64,000 nt of DNA from Peptoniphilus_E sp964345555 (GTDB lineage Bacteria; Bacillota; Clostridia; Tissierellales; Peptoniphilaceae): positions 1 to 64,000 of the forward strand of contig CAYFRD010000002.1 in NCBI GenBank assembly GCA_964345555.1, given 5' to 3'. The position numbers were made by a program, and so were the translations under genes. Numbering within the stretch: the first letter of the stretch is position 1; every line of letters starts with the position of its first letter. Shown here piece after piece: positions 8,223 to 17,046 of the stretch. A model generated the notes under the pieces. The model did not search any database, was not told the origin of the DNA, and worked only from the letters and a program-made list of their open reading frames with translations.

Positions 8223-11200
8223 TTATTTTTCCATTGCTCTCAAAATCATCGTTGCAGCTTCCGCCCTTGTAGCGTTATTTTGAGGTCTGAATGTATTGTC
8301 TTCGTACCCCTTGATTATTTCAGCTTTCACTGCTTCTTGGACAAATTCAGTAGCCCATTCTGCAATTTTTTCTTTATCTGCGAAAGAAAGTTCAGCTTTT
8401 TCTTCAAGTTTCAGCACGCCCGACATTATCTTCGCCATTTCTTCTCTTGTGATGTTGTTGTCAGGTGCGAATACTGTTTCGCTGTATCCGTTGATTATTC
8501 CAAGACCTGCAGCATCGTCAATGTATTCCTTTGCCCAGTGACCTTTGATATCTTCGAATTTAGACTCCGCATCTGAATCCAAAGAGAATGCTCCGTCAAG
8601 TATCTTGATGAATTCGGCTCTTGTTATATTGTTATTTGGTTTGAATGTTCCGTCAAGATATCCGTTTATCAAGTTCTTTGAAATCAATTCTCTTATTGCT
8701 GCTTCAGCCCAGTGTCCGCTGATATCCGACATTTGAGCTTTAACCCCTGCTGTATCATAGAAAGTATTGTTGTTTACAGCATAGATTGAGTTTGCAAGAA
8801 GTCTGAACAGATGAGCTGTATGCGCCTTGTTTGTCAAATCTTGTGCAAATAATACAACATTTGAATCTTCAATCTTGTCAACAGCTGCTACAGCTTTGCC
8901 TTTGATTACGTCGTGGTTCGGCCACCAACCTGCTTTGTAGAAATCGCTTGAACCGGATATTTTAGATATGACTTTAGCTGTTGCCGGAAGTGATGTGATC
9001 ACTGTACCGCTTGCAATATATGCATAATCAGTATCGTCATAACTTCCGCTGATAGTTGAATCTTGAGCGTAATTTGCCTTTAAAAGTCCTTCATTGGCAT
9101 CTCCGTCCTCAGCCATGTATGTGGTCAAAGGATATATCTTATTGGTTTCCAACGCTCTTAGAGGTTGTCCGCCCACTGCTATATAATGTTTGCCTGTTAT
9201 TTCAGAAGACTTGATTTGTCCTGAAGAGTCCACTATTGTGTTTGCAGCCGAAAGACTGTCTACTAATTCAAAGCCTAGTTCCTTGAGTACATATCTGGTT
9301 GCATCTGTAGTTGATGCGTATTTTGATCCTGATGGTGTCAAGTAAACCTTGGGTAGAACCAATGCCTTGCTTTCAAGTTTACCGTCATCTGCCATTACAT
9401 TGAGATAATACTTTGATGCTACTGATGAAAGATCCGTAGTCTTAACTACATAATCTCCAACTTTAACATCTCCGCTTGCCTTTGTAACTTGAGAAACTAC
9501 CTTTCCGTTTTTCAGTAATTCGTTTACAAATTTTATTGCATCTACATTGTCATTTCTGACAACTGCATTTTCAGTTGATACATTTACCATAGTTGCAGGA
9601 ATTGCAACAGGACTTGTTATTTTAGAAGTCTTTGAATCGAATAGTCCTGCTTGTCTTACTTCTACTTTGTCAAATCCTCTCATTGCCGGGAAATCAAGTA
9701 CTACTTCCGCATACATTGCTCCCCACGCAGATTGATCCACTCCGTCGTAAAGAGCCATGTTAGCATAGCCTCTCAATGCTTGACGCATTGGAACTACGAT
9801 TGATCCCTTGGGATATGTCACTCCGTTAAATACAACGTCCGCTGCGCTTTGGTGCACTTCAACGCCGTTTCTTAAGAAGTAATTTACCATCTTGTAAACT
9901 TCAAGAGGATTTTTTTGAAGTTCTTTGTCAAGAGGAAGGATATAGTATTCCGGGAAGAAGTTTTGATTTTCTCCTCTTGGACGACCGATTTGGTTTCCGT
10001 TAGGATCTATATGCCATGTGTCTACACTTCTGTTGTCTTCGTTTTTAATTCCTCTGTTGAAAACTTCCAATTGATTTATAAATACTTGATCTTTGTGTTT
10101 CAACGCATAATCAACACCTGCAATAACAGTGTGTTCATGTGCAAGAACTGAATCTAAGTTACTTTCAGGAATTTCGATCGTATGTCCTAAAGCTCCGTGA
10201 ATAAGAGCGAATACTCCTGTGTATCCCAGAAAAGCATCATCCCAGCCGTCGCCGTAATCAAACATCGGGATAATATAGCTGCTGTAGCTTGTATTTGCAA
10301 TTGCGATATTACCCATGTGTTTAGCATTTTCAATAGCCCCTACTCCATAGACAGTATCCTTTGTATAAGCTCCCTTTTCTCCGCCCATTAACAAATCGTA
10401 TTCAAAGTTCGGTTCGTGAGGAGGAGTACAAGGTTCAATTAAAAAGTCCTTTACAAATCCGTGTAAATCCAAGAACATAACAGGATGCCATTTTGCAATT
10501 TCCGCAGTTATACTGATGGTTTCCGGCTGAATTTGATAAATGTTGTCTCTGTTTAAATCAAATCCGTTTGCATTGTGACGAAGATTGTGATATCTTCCGT
10601 CGGGATTTTCAGTCAGGTTAAATACTAAAATAAAATGGTCTAAAACTTCATTTACATTGAGTTCTGCAATCTTTGAAGGATCGGATTCATCTGTTTTGAA
10701 AACTATTCCATCTTGAGTTGCAAAATTTCTTATTGCTCTCATTTGTGAGTCTATACTTGGATGCTCGTCGGGGTGAGGTGTGGAGATCATGATAGGCACT
10801 TTGTAATCACCATAGGTTCCCGACTTCACTTCGTTGATCAGTTGAGCGGGATTTTCCATAGCTCTGACCTTAGTTTCATTTAAGTACTTATCAATTGAAG
10901 CTTTGTCCTTTGCAATTACCATTGCGTGAAGTTCTCTTCCTTCCACAGTCTTGCCGTTGGAATGGTATTCGACATATCTTCCGTCCTTAGCTTCGCTTAC
11001 TATCTTGTCAAGCTCCGGTTTAATTTCGTCATAGGTGTAAAATCCTTCATATGCATTGACTTTCACCGGTACAGAAGCCACTTCTCCTGTGGATGTTTCC
11101 TTGGCTTCCAGTTTGAAATCGCCGATTAAATCCATAAAAGCCCATCTTGGATAAGGTCTTTTATCTACCGCTTTCATTCCGAAAGGAAGTGAATTTACAA

Positions 11201-11522
11201 CATCAGCTGTAACTTTGTTACCTTCCACTTTTAAGTTTTCAATTTTTATCCACGGTTCGCCTTCAAACTTTTCACTTTCGATATTGAAGGATTTCCATTC
11301 GGATAAAGCTTTTCCGCCCAAAGTCCATTGGAGATTTTCCGCCTTTACTTCTTTGTCAAAGGTCATTTCAATATTCATTTTTCCTTCAACAGTCAAATAA
11401 ATTTCCTTTGGGCTTTCTGTAACTTCCGCTGCCGTTACAGTACCTGCAAAGGGAGTAAATAGAGAAAATACCATTACTAAGGAAAGAATCATTGCCAAAA
11501 ATCTTTTGTCATTCTTTTTCAT
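8223..11522 (-). CDS. Secreted M14-family zinc carboxypeptidase with three SLH domains
   Basis: This 1099-residue exported protein has a signal peptide (1-31, ending TVTAA). An M14 metallopeptidase domain follows: HPDEH near residue 250 supplies zinc ligands His and Glu, NANGFDLNRDN lies near 317, DLHG near 352 supplies the second His, and EIPES near 452 carries the likely catalytic Glu. A long beta-rich region follows. Three SLH repeats close the protein (about 925, 985 and 1050), each with a GHWA-like start and a TRAE/TREE motif, which should bind secondary cell-wall polymer. The likely role is surface-anchored peptide trimming for an amino-acid fermenter. It is a single gene with its own strong promoter and terminator. 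Confidence 0.9.
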   Translation of the reverse strand: MKKNDKRFLAMILSLVMVFSLFTPFAGTVTAAEVTESPKEIYLTVEGKMNIEMTFDKEVKAENLQWTLGGKALSEWKSFNIESEKFEGEPWIKIENLKVEGNKVTADVVNSLPFGMKAVDKRPYPRWAFMDLIGDFKLEAKETSTGEVASVPVKVNAYEGFYTYDEIKPELDKIVSEAKDGRYVEYHSNGKTVEGRELHAMVIAKDKASIDKYLNETKVRAMENPAQLINEVKSGTYGDYKVPIMISTPHPDEHPSIDSQMRAIRNFATQDGIVFKTDESDPSKIAELNVNEVLDHFILVFNLTENPDGRYHNLRHNANGFDLNRDNIYQIQPETISITAEIAKWHPVMFLDLHGFVKDFLIEPCTPPHEPNFEYDLLMGGEKGAYTKDTVYGVGAIENAKHMGNIAIANTSYSSYIIPMFDYGDGWDDAFLGYTGVFALIHGALGHTIEIPESNLDSVLAHEHTVIAGVDYALKHKDQVFINQLEVFNRGIKNEDNRSVDTWHIDPNGNQIGRPRGENQNFFPEYYILPLDKELQKNPLEVYKMVNYFLRNGVEVHQSAADVVFNGVTYPKGSIVVPMRQALRGYANMALYDGVDQSAWGAMYAEVVLDFPAMRGFDKVEVRQAGLFDSKTSKITSPVAIPATMVNVSTENAVVRNDNVDAIKFVNELLKNGKVVSQVTKASGDVKVGDYVVKTTDLSSVASKYYLNVMADDGKLESKALVLPKVYLTPSGSKYASTTDATRYVLKELGFELVDSLSAANTIVDSSGQIKSSEITGKHYIAVGGQPLRALETNKIYPLTTYMAEDGDANEGLLKANYAQDSTISGSYDDTDYAYIASGTVITSLPATAKVISKISGSSDFYKAGWWPNHDVIKGKAVAAVDKIEDSNVVLFAQDLTNKAHTAHLFRLLANSIYAVNNNTFYDTAGVKAQMSDISGHWAEAAIRELISKNLINGYLDGTFKPNNNITRAEFIKILDGAFSLDSDAESKFEDIKGHWAKEYIDDAAGLGIINGYSETVFAPDNNITREEMAKIMSGVLKLEEKAELSFADKEKIAEWATEFVQEAVKAEIIKGYEDNTFRPQNNATRAEAATMILRAMEK

Positions 11523-11598
11523 AATACATCTCCTTTAAATAAAATTATTCACGTAAAGTAGAGTTTTTCTTTGCAGAAATATCTACTTACTACGTTCT

Positions 11599-11628
11599 AT
11601 TATCACATAGTGATGATATTGTTGTCAA
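11599..11628 (-). promoter_or_regulatory. Promoter of the M14-SLH gene
   Basis: A -35 TTGACA (11623-11628), an 18-base spacer and a -10 GATAAT (11599-11604). The spacer and -10 contain the imperfect dyad ATCAC-TAT-GTGAT, a possible operator. Confidence 0.65.
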
Positions 11629-11672
11629 TCTCATCATATGTATTAAAAAACGGCAAATCTTTCTCTACACTC

Positions 11673-11701
11673 TTTAAATTAAAACATCAAAGGGGTATAA
11701 T
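11673..11701 (+). promoter_or_regulatory. Promoter of the CopZ-like gene
   Basis: A perfect -10 TATAAT (11696-11701) has a weak -35 TTTAAA (11673-11678) at 17 bases. No CopY-type operator (TACANNTGTA) is seen. Confidence 0.5.
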
Positions 11702-11718
11702 TACCTTGGAGGGATAAA

Positions 11719-11928
11719 ATGAAAAAAATTATCAATATAGAAGGCATGTCCTGCGAACATTGTGCGGCTCATGTCACTGAGGCTCTGGAAAAGTTGGAAG
11801 GTGTAGATGCGGTAAAAGTTTCTCTTTTCAGAAATAACGCAAAGGTTGAAGGAACGGATTTAAAAGATGAAGATTTAAAAAAATCCGTTGAAGATGCAGG
11901 ATACAAAGTTGTATCCATAAAAGATTAA
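11719..11928 (+). CDS. CopZ-like heavy-metal-associated (HMA) domain protein
   Basis: This 69-residue protein is a single HMA fold with GMSCEHCAAHV near the N-terminus, the CxxC motif that binds Cu(I) or another soft metal, and a normal ferredoxin-like pattern to the end. Such proteins act as cytosolic copper chaperones. The start is fixed by GGAGGG 7 bases upstream. No CopA ATPase or CsoR/CopY regulator is next to it, so it is an orphan in this window. Metal specificity cannot be read from the sequence. Confidence 0.88.
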   Translation: MKKIINIEGMSCEHCAAHVTEALEKLEGVDAVKVSLFRNNAKVEGTDLKDEDLKKSVEDAGYKVVSIKD

Positions 11929-11934
11929 ATCACC

Positions 11935-12068
11935 CCCGACTTTGAAATGAATTCAAATTCGAAAGTTACAAAGGGCAGATAATAGCGGGCGGACGTAAAC
12001 AGCTGCCGCTACAAAAATAATCGAAAATTTTAAGGAATGTCCGCCTAACCGGTGGAGCTCTTAATAAA
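11935..12068. repeat. Diverged intergenic repeat, copy A
   Basis: It shares AGCTGCCGC and CTACAAAAAT with copy C (55600-55820), the CTACAAAAATA core with copy B (31440-31670), and ends in CTTAATAAAAAA against the terminator of the neighbouring minus-strand gene. No coding potential is apparent. Confidence 0.4.
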
Positions 12069-12070
12069 AA

Positions 12071-12101
12071 AAGATTTTACATTTTATTTTTGTAAAATCT
12101 T
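12071..12101. terminator. Bidirectional terminator
   Basis: AGATTTTAC pairs with GTAAAATCT, with A-runs on one side and T-runs on the other. It can stop both the CopZ-like transcript and the convergent peptidase transcript. Confidence 0.8.
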
Positions 12102-12104
12102 TTT

Positions 12105-12680
12105 TTAATCCTTTCTATTAAGTTCACATTGTGCGGCAAATAATATCTTCGAACCCACATTGGGCTTGTAATAGGTCTTGCCCAATCTATGCCAACCGTC
12201 GATTATTCTCAAATAAAGGTCATCTTTGTATATTCTGTATCCTGTCACAAGCACCCAGTGCCAATTTGCTAAGCTACCTGCCAACAATAAAATTACAGGT
12301 TTTCTTTCTTCTAATGATTTTTTGATTTCGTCGTCCATCCTTAGCTTTTTTAATTTAAAATCATATCCCAAATCTTTAAAGTATCTTTTCATGGCGTAAT
12401 CCACCTTTAGCTTTGGTCCGTCACCCATGTATTTGTAAATGTCCATGAAAATTTTATCAGGATCATCTCTTGTCACTCTGAAAAAAATTGTGAGATTGGT
12501 TGCACATACAGCGGCACAATGGTTTTTTGCCAGAGTTTTAAATTCTCCGGTGGTGGTCCAAGGGTATCTGTCCGATAAACTATGCTCTTTAAATTCGCCC
12601 TGAGGAAGTTTGTCTGCAGTCAAAAATCCATAGTGAATATTTCTTTTTAAAATCTTTCGAGATATATTTTTATTTATCAT
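12105..12680 (-). CDS. Papain-like (C39-type) cysteine peptidase family protein
   Basis: This 191-residue cytoplasmic-looking protein has an ordered set compatible with a papain-fold catalytic triad: AKNHCAAVCATN (Cys about residue 55), NWHWVLVTGY (His about 144) and IIDGWHRL (Asp about 159). Between them is a predicted helical region. It lacks a signal peptide and transmembrane segments. The start at 12680 is preferred over an upstream in-frame ATG because of the GAGGGGG sequence 5 bases before it. It stands alone between two terminators. The substrate is unknown; related C39_2 domain proteins are mostly uncharacterised. Catalysis is inferred from residue pattern only. Confidence 0.6.
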   Translation of the reverse strand: MINKNISRKILKRNIHYGFLTADKLPQGEFKEHSLSDRYPWTTTGEFKTLAKNHCAAVCATNLTIFFRVTRDDPDKIFMDIYKYMGDGPKLKVDYAMKRYFKDLGYDFKLKKLRMDDEIKKSLEERKPVILLLAGSLANWHWVLVTGYRIYKDDLYLRIIDGWHRLGKTYYKPNVGSKILFAAQCELNRKD

Positions 12681-12726
12681 AATTTCCCCCTCACTATATA
12701 AATAAATTATACCCATAAATGCAACA

Positions 12727-12758
12727 AGAGAATTCAATAATCAATTACTGAATTCTCT
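12727..12758 (-). terminator. Hairpin after the amino acid ABC operon side of the gap
   Basis: AGAGAATTCA pairs with TGAATTCTCT around a 12-base loop, downstream of glnQ-like 12797-13519. The T-tract is poor. Confidence 0.5.
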
Positions 12759-12796
12759 ACTGTTACAGTTTATCAAGTTTTGAATTAATATAGTAA

Positions 12797-13519
12797 TCAC
12801 AGCACTTTGCTCAAGAAATTCTGAGTTCTTTCATTTTTAGGATTGTTGAAAATCTCCTCGGGTGTTCCTTCCTCTGCAATGTATCCTCCATCCATAAACA
12901 GGACTCTGTCCGCCACTTCTCTTGCAAATCCCATCTCATGAGTTACTATTATCATGGTCATTCCTTCCTTTGCCAGGAATTTTATTACATCCAAAACTTC
13001 TCCGACCATTTCCGGATCAAGTGCCGATGTGGGCTCGTCAAAGAGCATTACTTCCGGCTCCATAGCAAGAGCTCGCACTATAGCGATTCTCTGCTGTTGC
13101 CCTCCTGATAATTTCTTGGGATATTCATCCTTTTTATCTTCAAGTCCGACTCTTTTTAAAAGTTTTACAGCTTTCTCCACAGCTTCTTCTCTGTCTACTT
13201 TCTTTGTCATCATAGGAGCCAAGATTATATTTTCCAATACATTCATATGAGGAAATAGGTTGAAGGACTGGAACACCATGCCCATTTTCTGTCTTACCGC
13301 ATCTATATCCACATTTTCACCGTTTATCTTTTTTTTATTTACATAGATATCTCCGCCGGTAGGTTTTTCCAAAAGGTTCAAACATCTTAAAAATGTTGAT
13401 TTCCCGGAGCCACTGGGCCCAATTATGGCAACTACTTCTCCCTTTTTCACTTCTTCGTTTATACCCTTCAACACTTCAAGATTTTTAAAGGATTTTTTCA
13501 AATTGACGGTTTTAATCAT
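12797..13519 (-). CDS. Polar amino acid ABC transporter ATPase (GlnQ type)
   Basis: The 240-residue ATPase has Walker A GPSGSGKST, Q-loop MVFQSFNLFPHMNVLENI, signature LSGGQQQRIAIVRAL, Walker B VMLFDEPTSALDPEMVGEVL and H-loop VTHEM, all typical of the GlnQ/HisP family importing polar amino acids. It overlaps the end of the permease gene by 8 bases and closes a three-gene operon of binding protein, permease and ATPase. Confidence 0.95.
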   Translation of the reverse strand: MIKTVNLKKSFKNLEVLKGINEEVKKGEVVAIIGPSGSGKSTFLRCLNLLEKPTGGDIYVNKKKINGENVDIDAVRQKMGMVFQSFNLFPHMNVLENIILAPMMTKKVDREEAVEKAVKLLKRVGLEDKKDEYPKKLSGGQQQRIAIVRALAMEPEVMLFDEPTSALDPEMVGEVLDVIKFLAKEGMTMIIVTHEMGFAREVADRVLFMDGGYIAEEGTPEEIFNNPKNERTQNFLSKVL

Positions 13520-14186
13520 TTTCCAATCTCCTTTCCCATGCAGTCATCACCTTTGATAGGCTGAAGGTCAGAATAAAGTAGCATATAGCCGCATATATCA
13601 TAGGTTTTACAGCCATATAGGTTTTTGCCTTTACTGCGGTGGCTTTGTAGATGATATCCGGCACACCCACCACTATTACAATGGCTGTTTCCTTGATGAG
13701 GGCGATGAATTCATTTCCCAAGGAGGGAAGAATTATCTTCAGAGCTTGAGGAAGTATTATTTTTTTTAGAGTCTGTCCTTTGTTAAGACCTAAAGATCTT
13801 GCCGCTTCCCATTGTCCCTTATCAACAGAATTTATACCGCCTCTTATTATTTCTGCAATATATGCTCCCGCATTTAAAAATATGGCGACAGAGCACAATA
13901 TTATCGAGTTTCTCAAAAGTGTCATACTTGTAGGTATTACCAGTTTAAGCCCGAAGAACACTATTAAAAGCTGCACCATTAAGGGTGTTCCTCTGACGAC
14001 TTCTATATATGCCTTTGAGATTAATCTCAGCAGTTTATTCTCACTAAGTCTCATGACAGAGAGCACAAGACCCAGCAGAGTTCCGAATACCACCCCTAAA
14101 ATTGAAAGTAAAATTGTGACACCGATTCCCGATAAATAGGCAAAATAGTAAGTCTGTATAAATTCCAATTCCTCTTTTATAAACAT
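13512..14186 (-). CDS. Polar amino acid ABC transporter permease (HisM/GlnP type)
   Basis: This 224-residue integral membrane protein has about five helices and the EAA-type loop EAARSLGLNKGQTLKKIILPQAL (in part), which contacts the ATPase. Family phrases YIEVVRGTPLMVQLL and YIAEIIRGGINSVDKGQWEAA fit the His/Glu/Gln/Arg/opine group. It begins 8 bases after the binding-protein stop. The exact substrate is undetermined; cystine, glutamine or a basic amino acid are possible. Confidence 0.95.
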   Translation of the reverse strand: MFIKEELEFIQTYYFAYLSGIGVTILLSILGVVFGTLLGLVLSVMRLSENKLLRLISKAYIEVVRGTPLMVQLLIVFFGLKLVIPTSMTLLRNSIILCSVAIFLNAGAYIAEIIRGGINSVDKGQWEAARSLGLNKGQTLKKIILPQALKIILPSLGNEFIALIKETAIVIVVGVPDIIYKATAVKAKTYMAVKPMIYAAICYFILTFSLSKVMTAWERRLEND

Positions 14187-14194
14187 AATATCTC

Positions 14195-15064
14195 CTATTT
14201 ATCAGTTAATTCCATAAATTCCTTTTCCCATGTTTTTACTTGATCTTTTTCAATTAACTTATCTACAACTTTATTTATTGCTTCTACAAGTTCCGCATTG
14301 CCCTTTTTAACGGCAATTGAGTAAGCATCTTCAGGAGGTGCTCCTATGTCCACAACTGACAGTCCCTCTTGCATTTCAACATATTTTTCAGCAGGGATTC
14401 CCGACATAAATATAACATCGTAGGTTCCATTTTTAAGTTCCATTACCATATTGTTATTATCAGGAATGGAATTTACAGTAGCTCCATTTTCTTTTTCAAA
14501 AACATCTCTTGCATAGGTTTCTTGAGTTGAGCCCAATTGTGTACCTATGGTCACTCCTTCCAAATCTTCCGGAGATTTGTACTTATCGGCATTTTCAGTA
14601 AGGACTAAGAGAACTTGTTCTTGAGAAGTATAAGGATTTGAAAAATCTACAGCTTCTTTTCTTTCATCGGTTGCAGCCATTCCTGCAATTACAAAATCCA
14701 TTTCTCCTACGTCCAATGCAGCCAACAATCCATCAAACTGCATATCTTTGATCTTAAGTTCCACTCCCAAATCTTCGGCAATAGCCTTTGCTATCTCAAT
14801 ATCTACACCGATTATTTCGTCCTTAGTCCCTGCGATGTCGTGCCATTCATAGGGCGGATATTCTGCCGATGTACCCATGGTTATGTATCCGTCGCTTTTT
14901 ATTTTTTCAATGACAGAACCTTCTCCCGAGGTTTCTTCTGCAGTTTGTTCCTCTGCTGTATTTTGGTTTGCAGGTTGATCGGCGGTGTTTTCTTCCGGCT
15001 TATCAGAACTGCATCCTACGAGCAATAAAGCGAGCATTAAACAAGTTATTAATATTTTTTTCAT
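14195..15064 (-). CDS. Amino acid ABC transporter substrate-binding lipoprotein
   Basis: The 289-residue protein has a lipoprotein signal with lipobox LLVGC (lipid-modified Cys at about 18), a Glu/Thr-rich linker and then a family 3 solute-binding domain beginning GYITMGTSAEYPPYEWHD. The GVDIEIAKAIAEDLGVEL and GEMDFVIAGMAATDERKEAVDFSNPY segments are characteristic. Start 15064 is preferred over the longer frame because GGAGG lies 7 bases upstream. It is the first gene of the importer operon; the 5' leader is about 140 bases and may contain a small leader peptide. Confidence 0.95.
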   Translation of the reverse strand: MKKILITCLMLALLLVGCSSDKPEENTADQPANQNTAEEQTAEETSGEGSVIEKIKSDGYITMGTSAEYPPYEWHDIAGTKDEIIGVDIEIAKAIAEDLGVELKIKDMQFDGLLAALDVGEMDFVIAGMAATDERKEAVDFSNPYTSQEQVLLVLTENADKYKSPEDLEGVTIGTQLGSTQETYARDVFEKENGATVNSIPDNNNMVMELKNGTYDVIFMSGIPAEKYVEMQEGLSVVDIGAPPEDAYSIAVKKGNAELVEAINKVVDKLIEKDQVKTWEKEFMELTDK

Positions 15065-15109
15065 CTTTTTACCTCCATTAATAGTATTAAACAACAGACC
15101 TTCCTAAAA

Positions 15110-15181
15110 TCACAGCCGTCTAATACCTTCGGAAAGTATTGCAAACTCTTCCCAGCTTTTCTTGAAATTTAAAGGAATCAA
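15110..15181 (-). CDS. Possible 23-codon leader peptide
   Basis: Inside the leader of the amino acid importer an open frame starts with TTG behind a strong AAAGGAGG (9-base spacing) and ends in TGA 45 bases before the binding-protein start. Its codons give MIPLNFKKSWEEFAILSEG followed by IRRL. No run of one amino acid suggests attenuation. Overlapping the frame, AATACTT and AAGGTATT can form a hairpin. It may be translated, or the ribosome binding site may be chance. Confidence 0.3.
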   Translation of the reverse strand: MIPLNFKKSWEEFAILSEGIRRL

Positions 15182-15212
15182 GATTCGATGCCTCCTTTTT
15201 GAAATTTTTATC

Positions 15213-15241
15213 ATTATACTAGTTTTTACAATTTTTTTCAA
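15213..15241 (-). promoter_or_regulatory. Promoter of the amino acid importer operon
   Basis: A -35 TTGAAA (15236-15241), 17-base spacer and a perfect -10 TATAAT (15213-15218). Confidence 0.8.
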
Positions 15242-15267
15242 CGCTTTTTTCCGATTTTTTCTAAAAC

Positions 15268-15295
15268 TTTGCAAATAATTTATATAGGTTATAAT
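15268..15295 (+). promoter_or_regulatory. Promoter of the lipid kinase gene
   Basis: A perfect -10 TATAAT (15290-15295) with -35 TTTGCA at 16 bases, divergent from the importer promoter. Confidence 0.55.
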
Positions 15296-15321
15296 ATAGT
15301 TAAAAATTTTGGAGACTTATC

Positions 15322-16221
15322 ATGAAAAAATTGTTTATTTTAAGCACCAAAGCAGGTTCTGCAAATTTCAGCGATTTTGAAAAAAATGTCCGTGAAATTT
15401 ATAGATCACACAGTAGAACAAAGGAATTGGATATTCAAAGTACATCGCACAGTGGACATGCCCATGAGCTGGCACAAAATTTCGCAAAGAAAAACTCCGG
15501 AGGGATAGTATATGCATGTGGAGGAGATGGCACTTTGAGCGAAGTGGCAAGCGCCGTTATAGGAACAGATACCGCACTTGGACTTGTGCCCATGGGTACC
15601 GCCAATGATTTTTCTAAGAATTTCAATTACAAAAATTTCAAGATACAGGACACCTTTGACCCAACTTTAAAATATGTGGATATGATAAAGGTAAATGAAA
15701 AATACTGTCTGAATGTGATGAGTTTGGGCTTTGACACAGTAGTTTTAAATACAGCCTACGAAATTTTAAAAAAATATCCCCGGTTGAAATCATCCGCATA
15801 TCTACTTGGTGTTCTGAAATCTCTAAAAAACATAGAGGCGGAAAAACTCAATATGAATTTGACACTGGAATCAGGAGAAGAAATATATATAAATGGCAAT
15901 TTCATAATATCGGCACTTTGCAACGGATCCTACTACGGTTCGGGATTTAATCCCGCACCTACAGGCAATCTATCCGACGGACTGCTGAATCTCATAACTC
16001 TTGAGGATACACCTCTACTTAAATTAATTCCGCTTATTTTCAAATACAAGAGAGGGACCCATCTCAAAAACGAAAGAGTCAGAGAATACATTGTAAAAAA
16101 AGGAATTATAAAATCCGACAAAAAAATAATCTCCAACATAGATGGCGAAATATTCAAATCAGATGTATTCGACTTTGAAGTAATTGAAAATGCAATTGCA
16201 TTTCACAAAGTTGGGATTTAA
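15322..16221 (+). CDS. Diacylglycerol kinase-family lipid kinase (YegS/BmrU type)
   Basis: The 299-residue protein has the DAGK catalytic signature CGGDGTLSEVASAVI (about 71-85), the following LGLVPMGTANDFSKNF loop and a C-terminal NIDGE segment, the usual layout of DagK/YegS proteins that phosphorylate diacylglycerol or a related lipid with ATP. It has no membrane segment, as is normal for this soluble family. It is followed 55 bases later by an alpha/beta hydrolase, probably co-transcribed. The precise lipid substrate is unknown. Confidence 0.88.
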   Translation: MKKLFILSTKAGSANFSDFEKNVREIYRSHSRTKELDIQSTSHSGHAHELAQNFAKKNSGGIVYACGGDGTLSEVASAVIGTDTALGLVPMGTANDFSKNFNYKNFKIQDTFDPTLKYVDMIKVNEKYCLNVMSLGFDTVVLNTAYEILKKYPRLKSSAYLLGVLKSLKNIEAEKLNMNLTLESGEEIYINGNFIISALCNGSYYGSGFNPAPTGNLSDGLLNLITLEDTPLLKLIPLIFKYKRGTHLKNERVREYIVKKGIIKSDKKIISNIDGEIFKSDVFDFEVIENAIAFHKVGI

Positions 16222-16276
16222 ATTACTCAAAAGTTTTATAAAAATATTAATTAATTAAAAAATTAGGAAGTGAAAT

Positions 16277-16897
16277 ATGAAATATATACTTATGCACAGA
16301 TTGGGACAAACTTCTTCCGGTTGGGCGAAAACAATTCAACTTATGGATAAAAGATCTGACACAATTTCACCAAATTTGTTTGATTTTACAGATTCTAAAA
16401 ATATCTGTTATCAGAATCTATACAACGGATTTGAGCAATACTGCGACACTTTTGACGAACCTTTACATTTATGCGGTCTGTCTTTGGGTGCCATACTCGC
16501 TTTGAACTACACTGCTATACATCCCGAGAAGATTAGCTCCTTAGTTCTCATAGGTGCCCAATATAAGATGCCCAAAAATTTGCTGAAGTTTCAGAATTTG
16601 ATATTTAGCATAATGCCTAATTCTTACTTTGAGAAATTAGGATTTAATAAAAAAGACTTTATAGGTCTTTCAAAGTCCATGATGGATTTAAATTTTCAGC
16701 CACACTTGGCGCAAATCCATTGCAAAACTCTGATCCTATGCGGAGATAAGGATAGAGCTAATAAAAGTGCCGCTTTATCTCTTCACAATCAAATTGAAAA
16801 TTCAAGTTTCTATATCATACCAAATTCCGGACATGAAGTTAATACAGACTCCCCTGCCGCATTGGCAGAGCAATTAAATTCTTTTTATATGGGATAA
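16277..16897 (+). CDS. Alpha/beta hydrolase
   Basis: This 206-residue protein has the nucleophile elbow GLSLG (Ser about residue 70), an Asp in the CGDKDRAN region (about 157) and a His in PNSGHEVN (about 182), a complete Ser-Asp-His triad. The cap is short. AEQLNSF at the C-terminus is typical of small esterase or MhpC-like hydrolases. It is downstream of the lipid kinase. The substrate is unknown. Confidence 0.8.
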   Translation: MKYILMHRLGQTSSGWAKTIQLMDKRSDTISPNLFDFTDSKNICYQNLYNGFEQYCDTFDEPLHLCGLSLGAILALNYTAIHPEKISSLVLIGAQYKMPKNLLKFQNLIFSIMPNSYFEKLGFNKKDFIGLSKSMMDLNFQPHLAQIHCKTLILCGDKDRANKSAALSLHNQIENSSFYIIPNSGHEVNTDSPAALAEQLNSFYMG

Positions 16898-17012
16898 ATA
16901 CACAGTTTGCTTAAATAAAAATACTCAGTAGAGCGATGTTATTATTTATTTCCGTAGTGGATTGCATTCGCCCATTACTAAGTAACCCGGGACCTTCTGA
17001 TAAAATGAACAC

Positions 17013-17031
17013 CCCCCGGATACACCGGGGG
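17013..17031 (-). terminator. GC-rich hairpin after the nitroreductase gene
   Basis: CCCCCGG and CCGGGGG form a very stable stem 16 bases past the stop codon. The T-tract is poor, but nothing else suggests another role. The 16898-17010 stretch has a weak resemblance to the intergenic repeat tail (AACCCGGG). Confidence 0.6.
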
Positions 17032-17046
17032 ATGGTTATTATCTTC

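Noticed and set aside
15065..15212. T-box in the leader of the amino acid importer
   Set aside because: No T-box sequence (AGGGTGGNACCGCG) and no terminator before the start codon were found.
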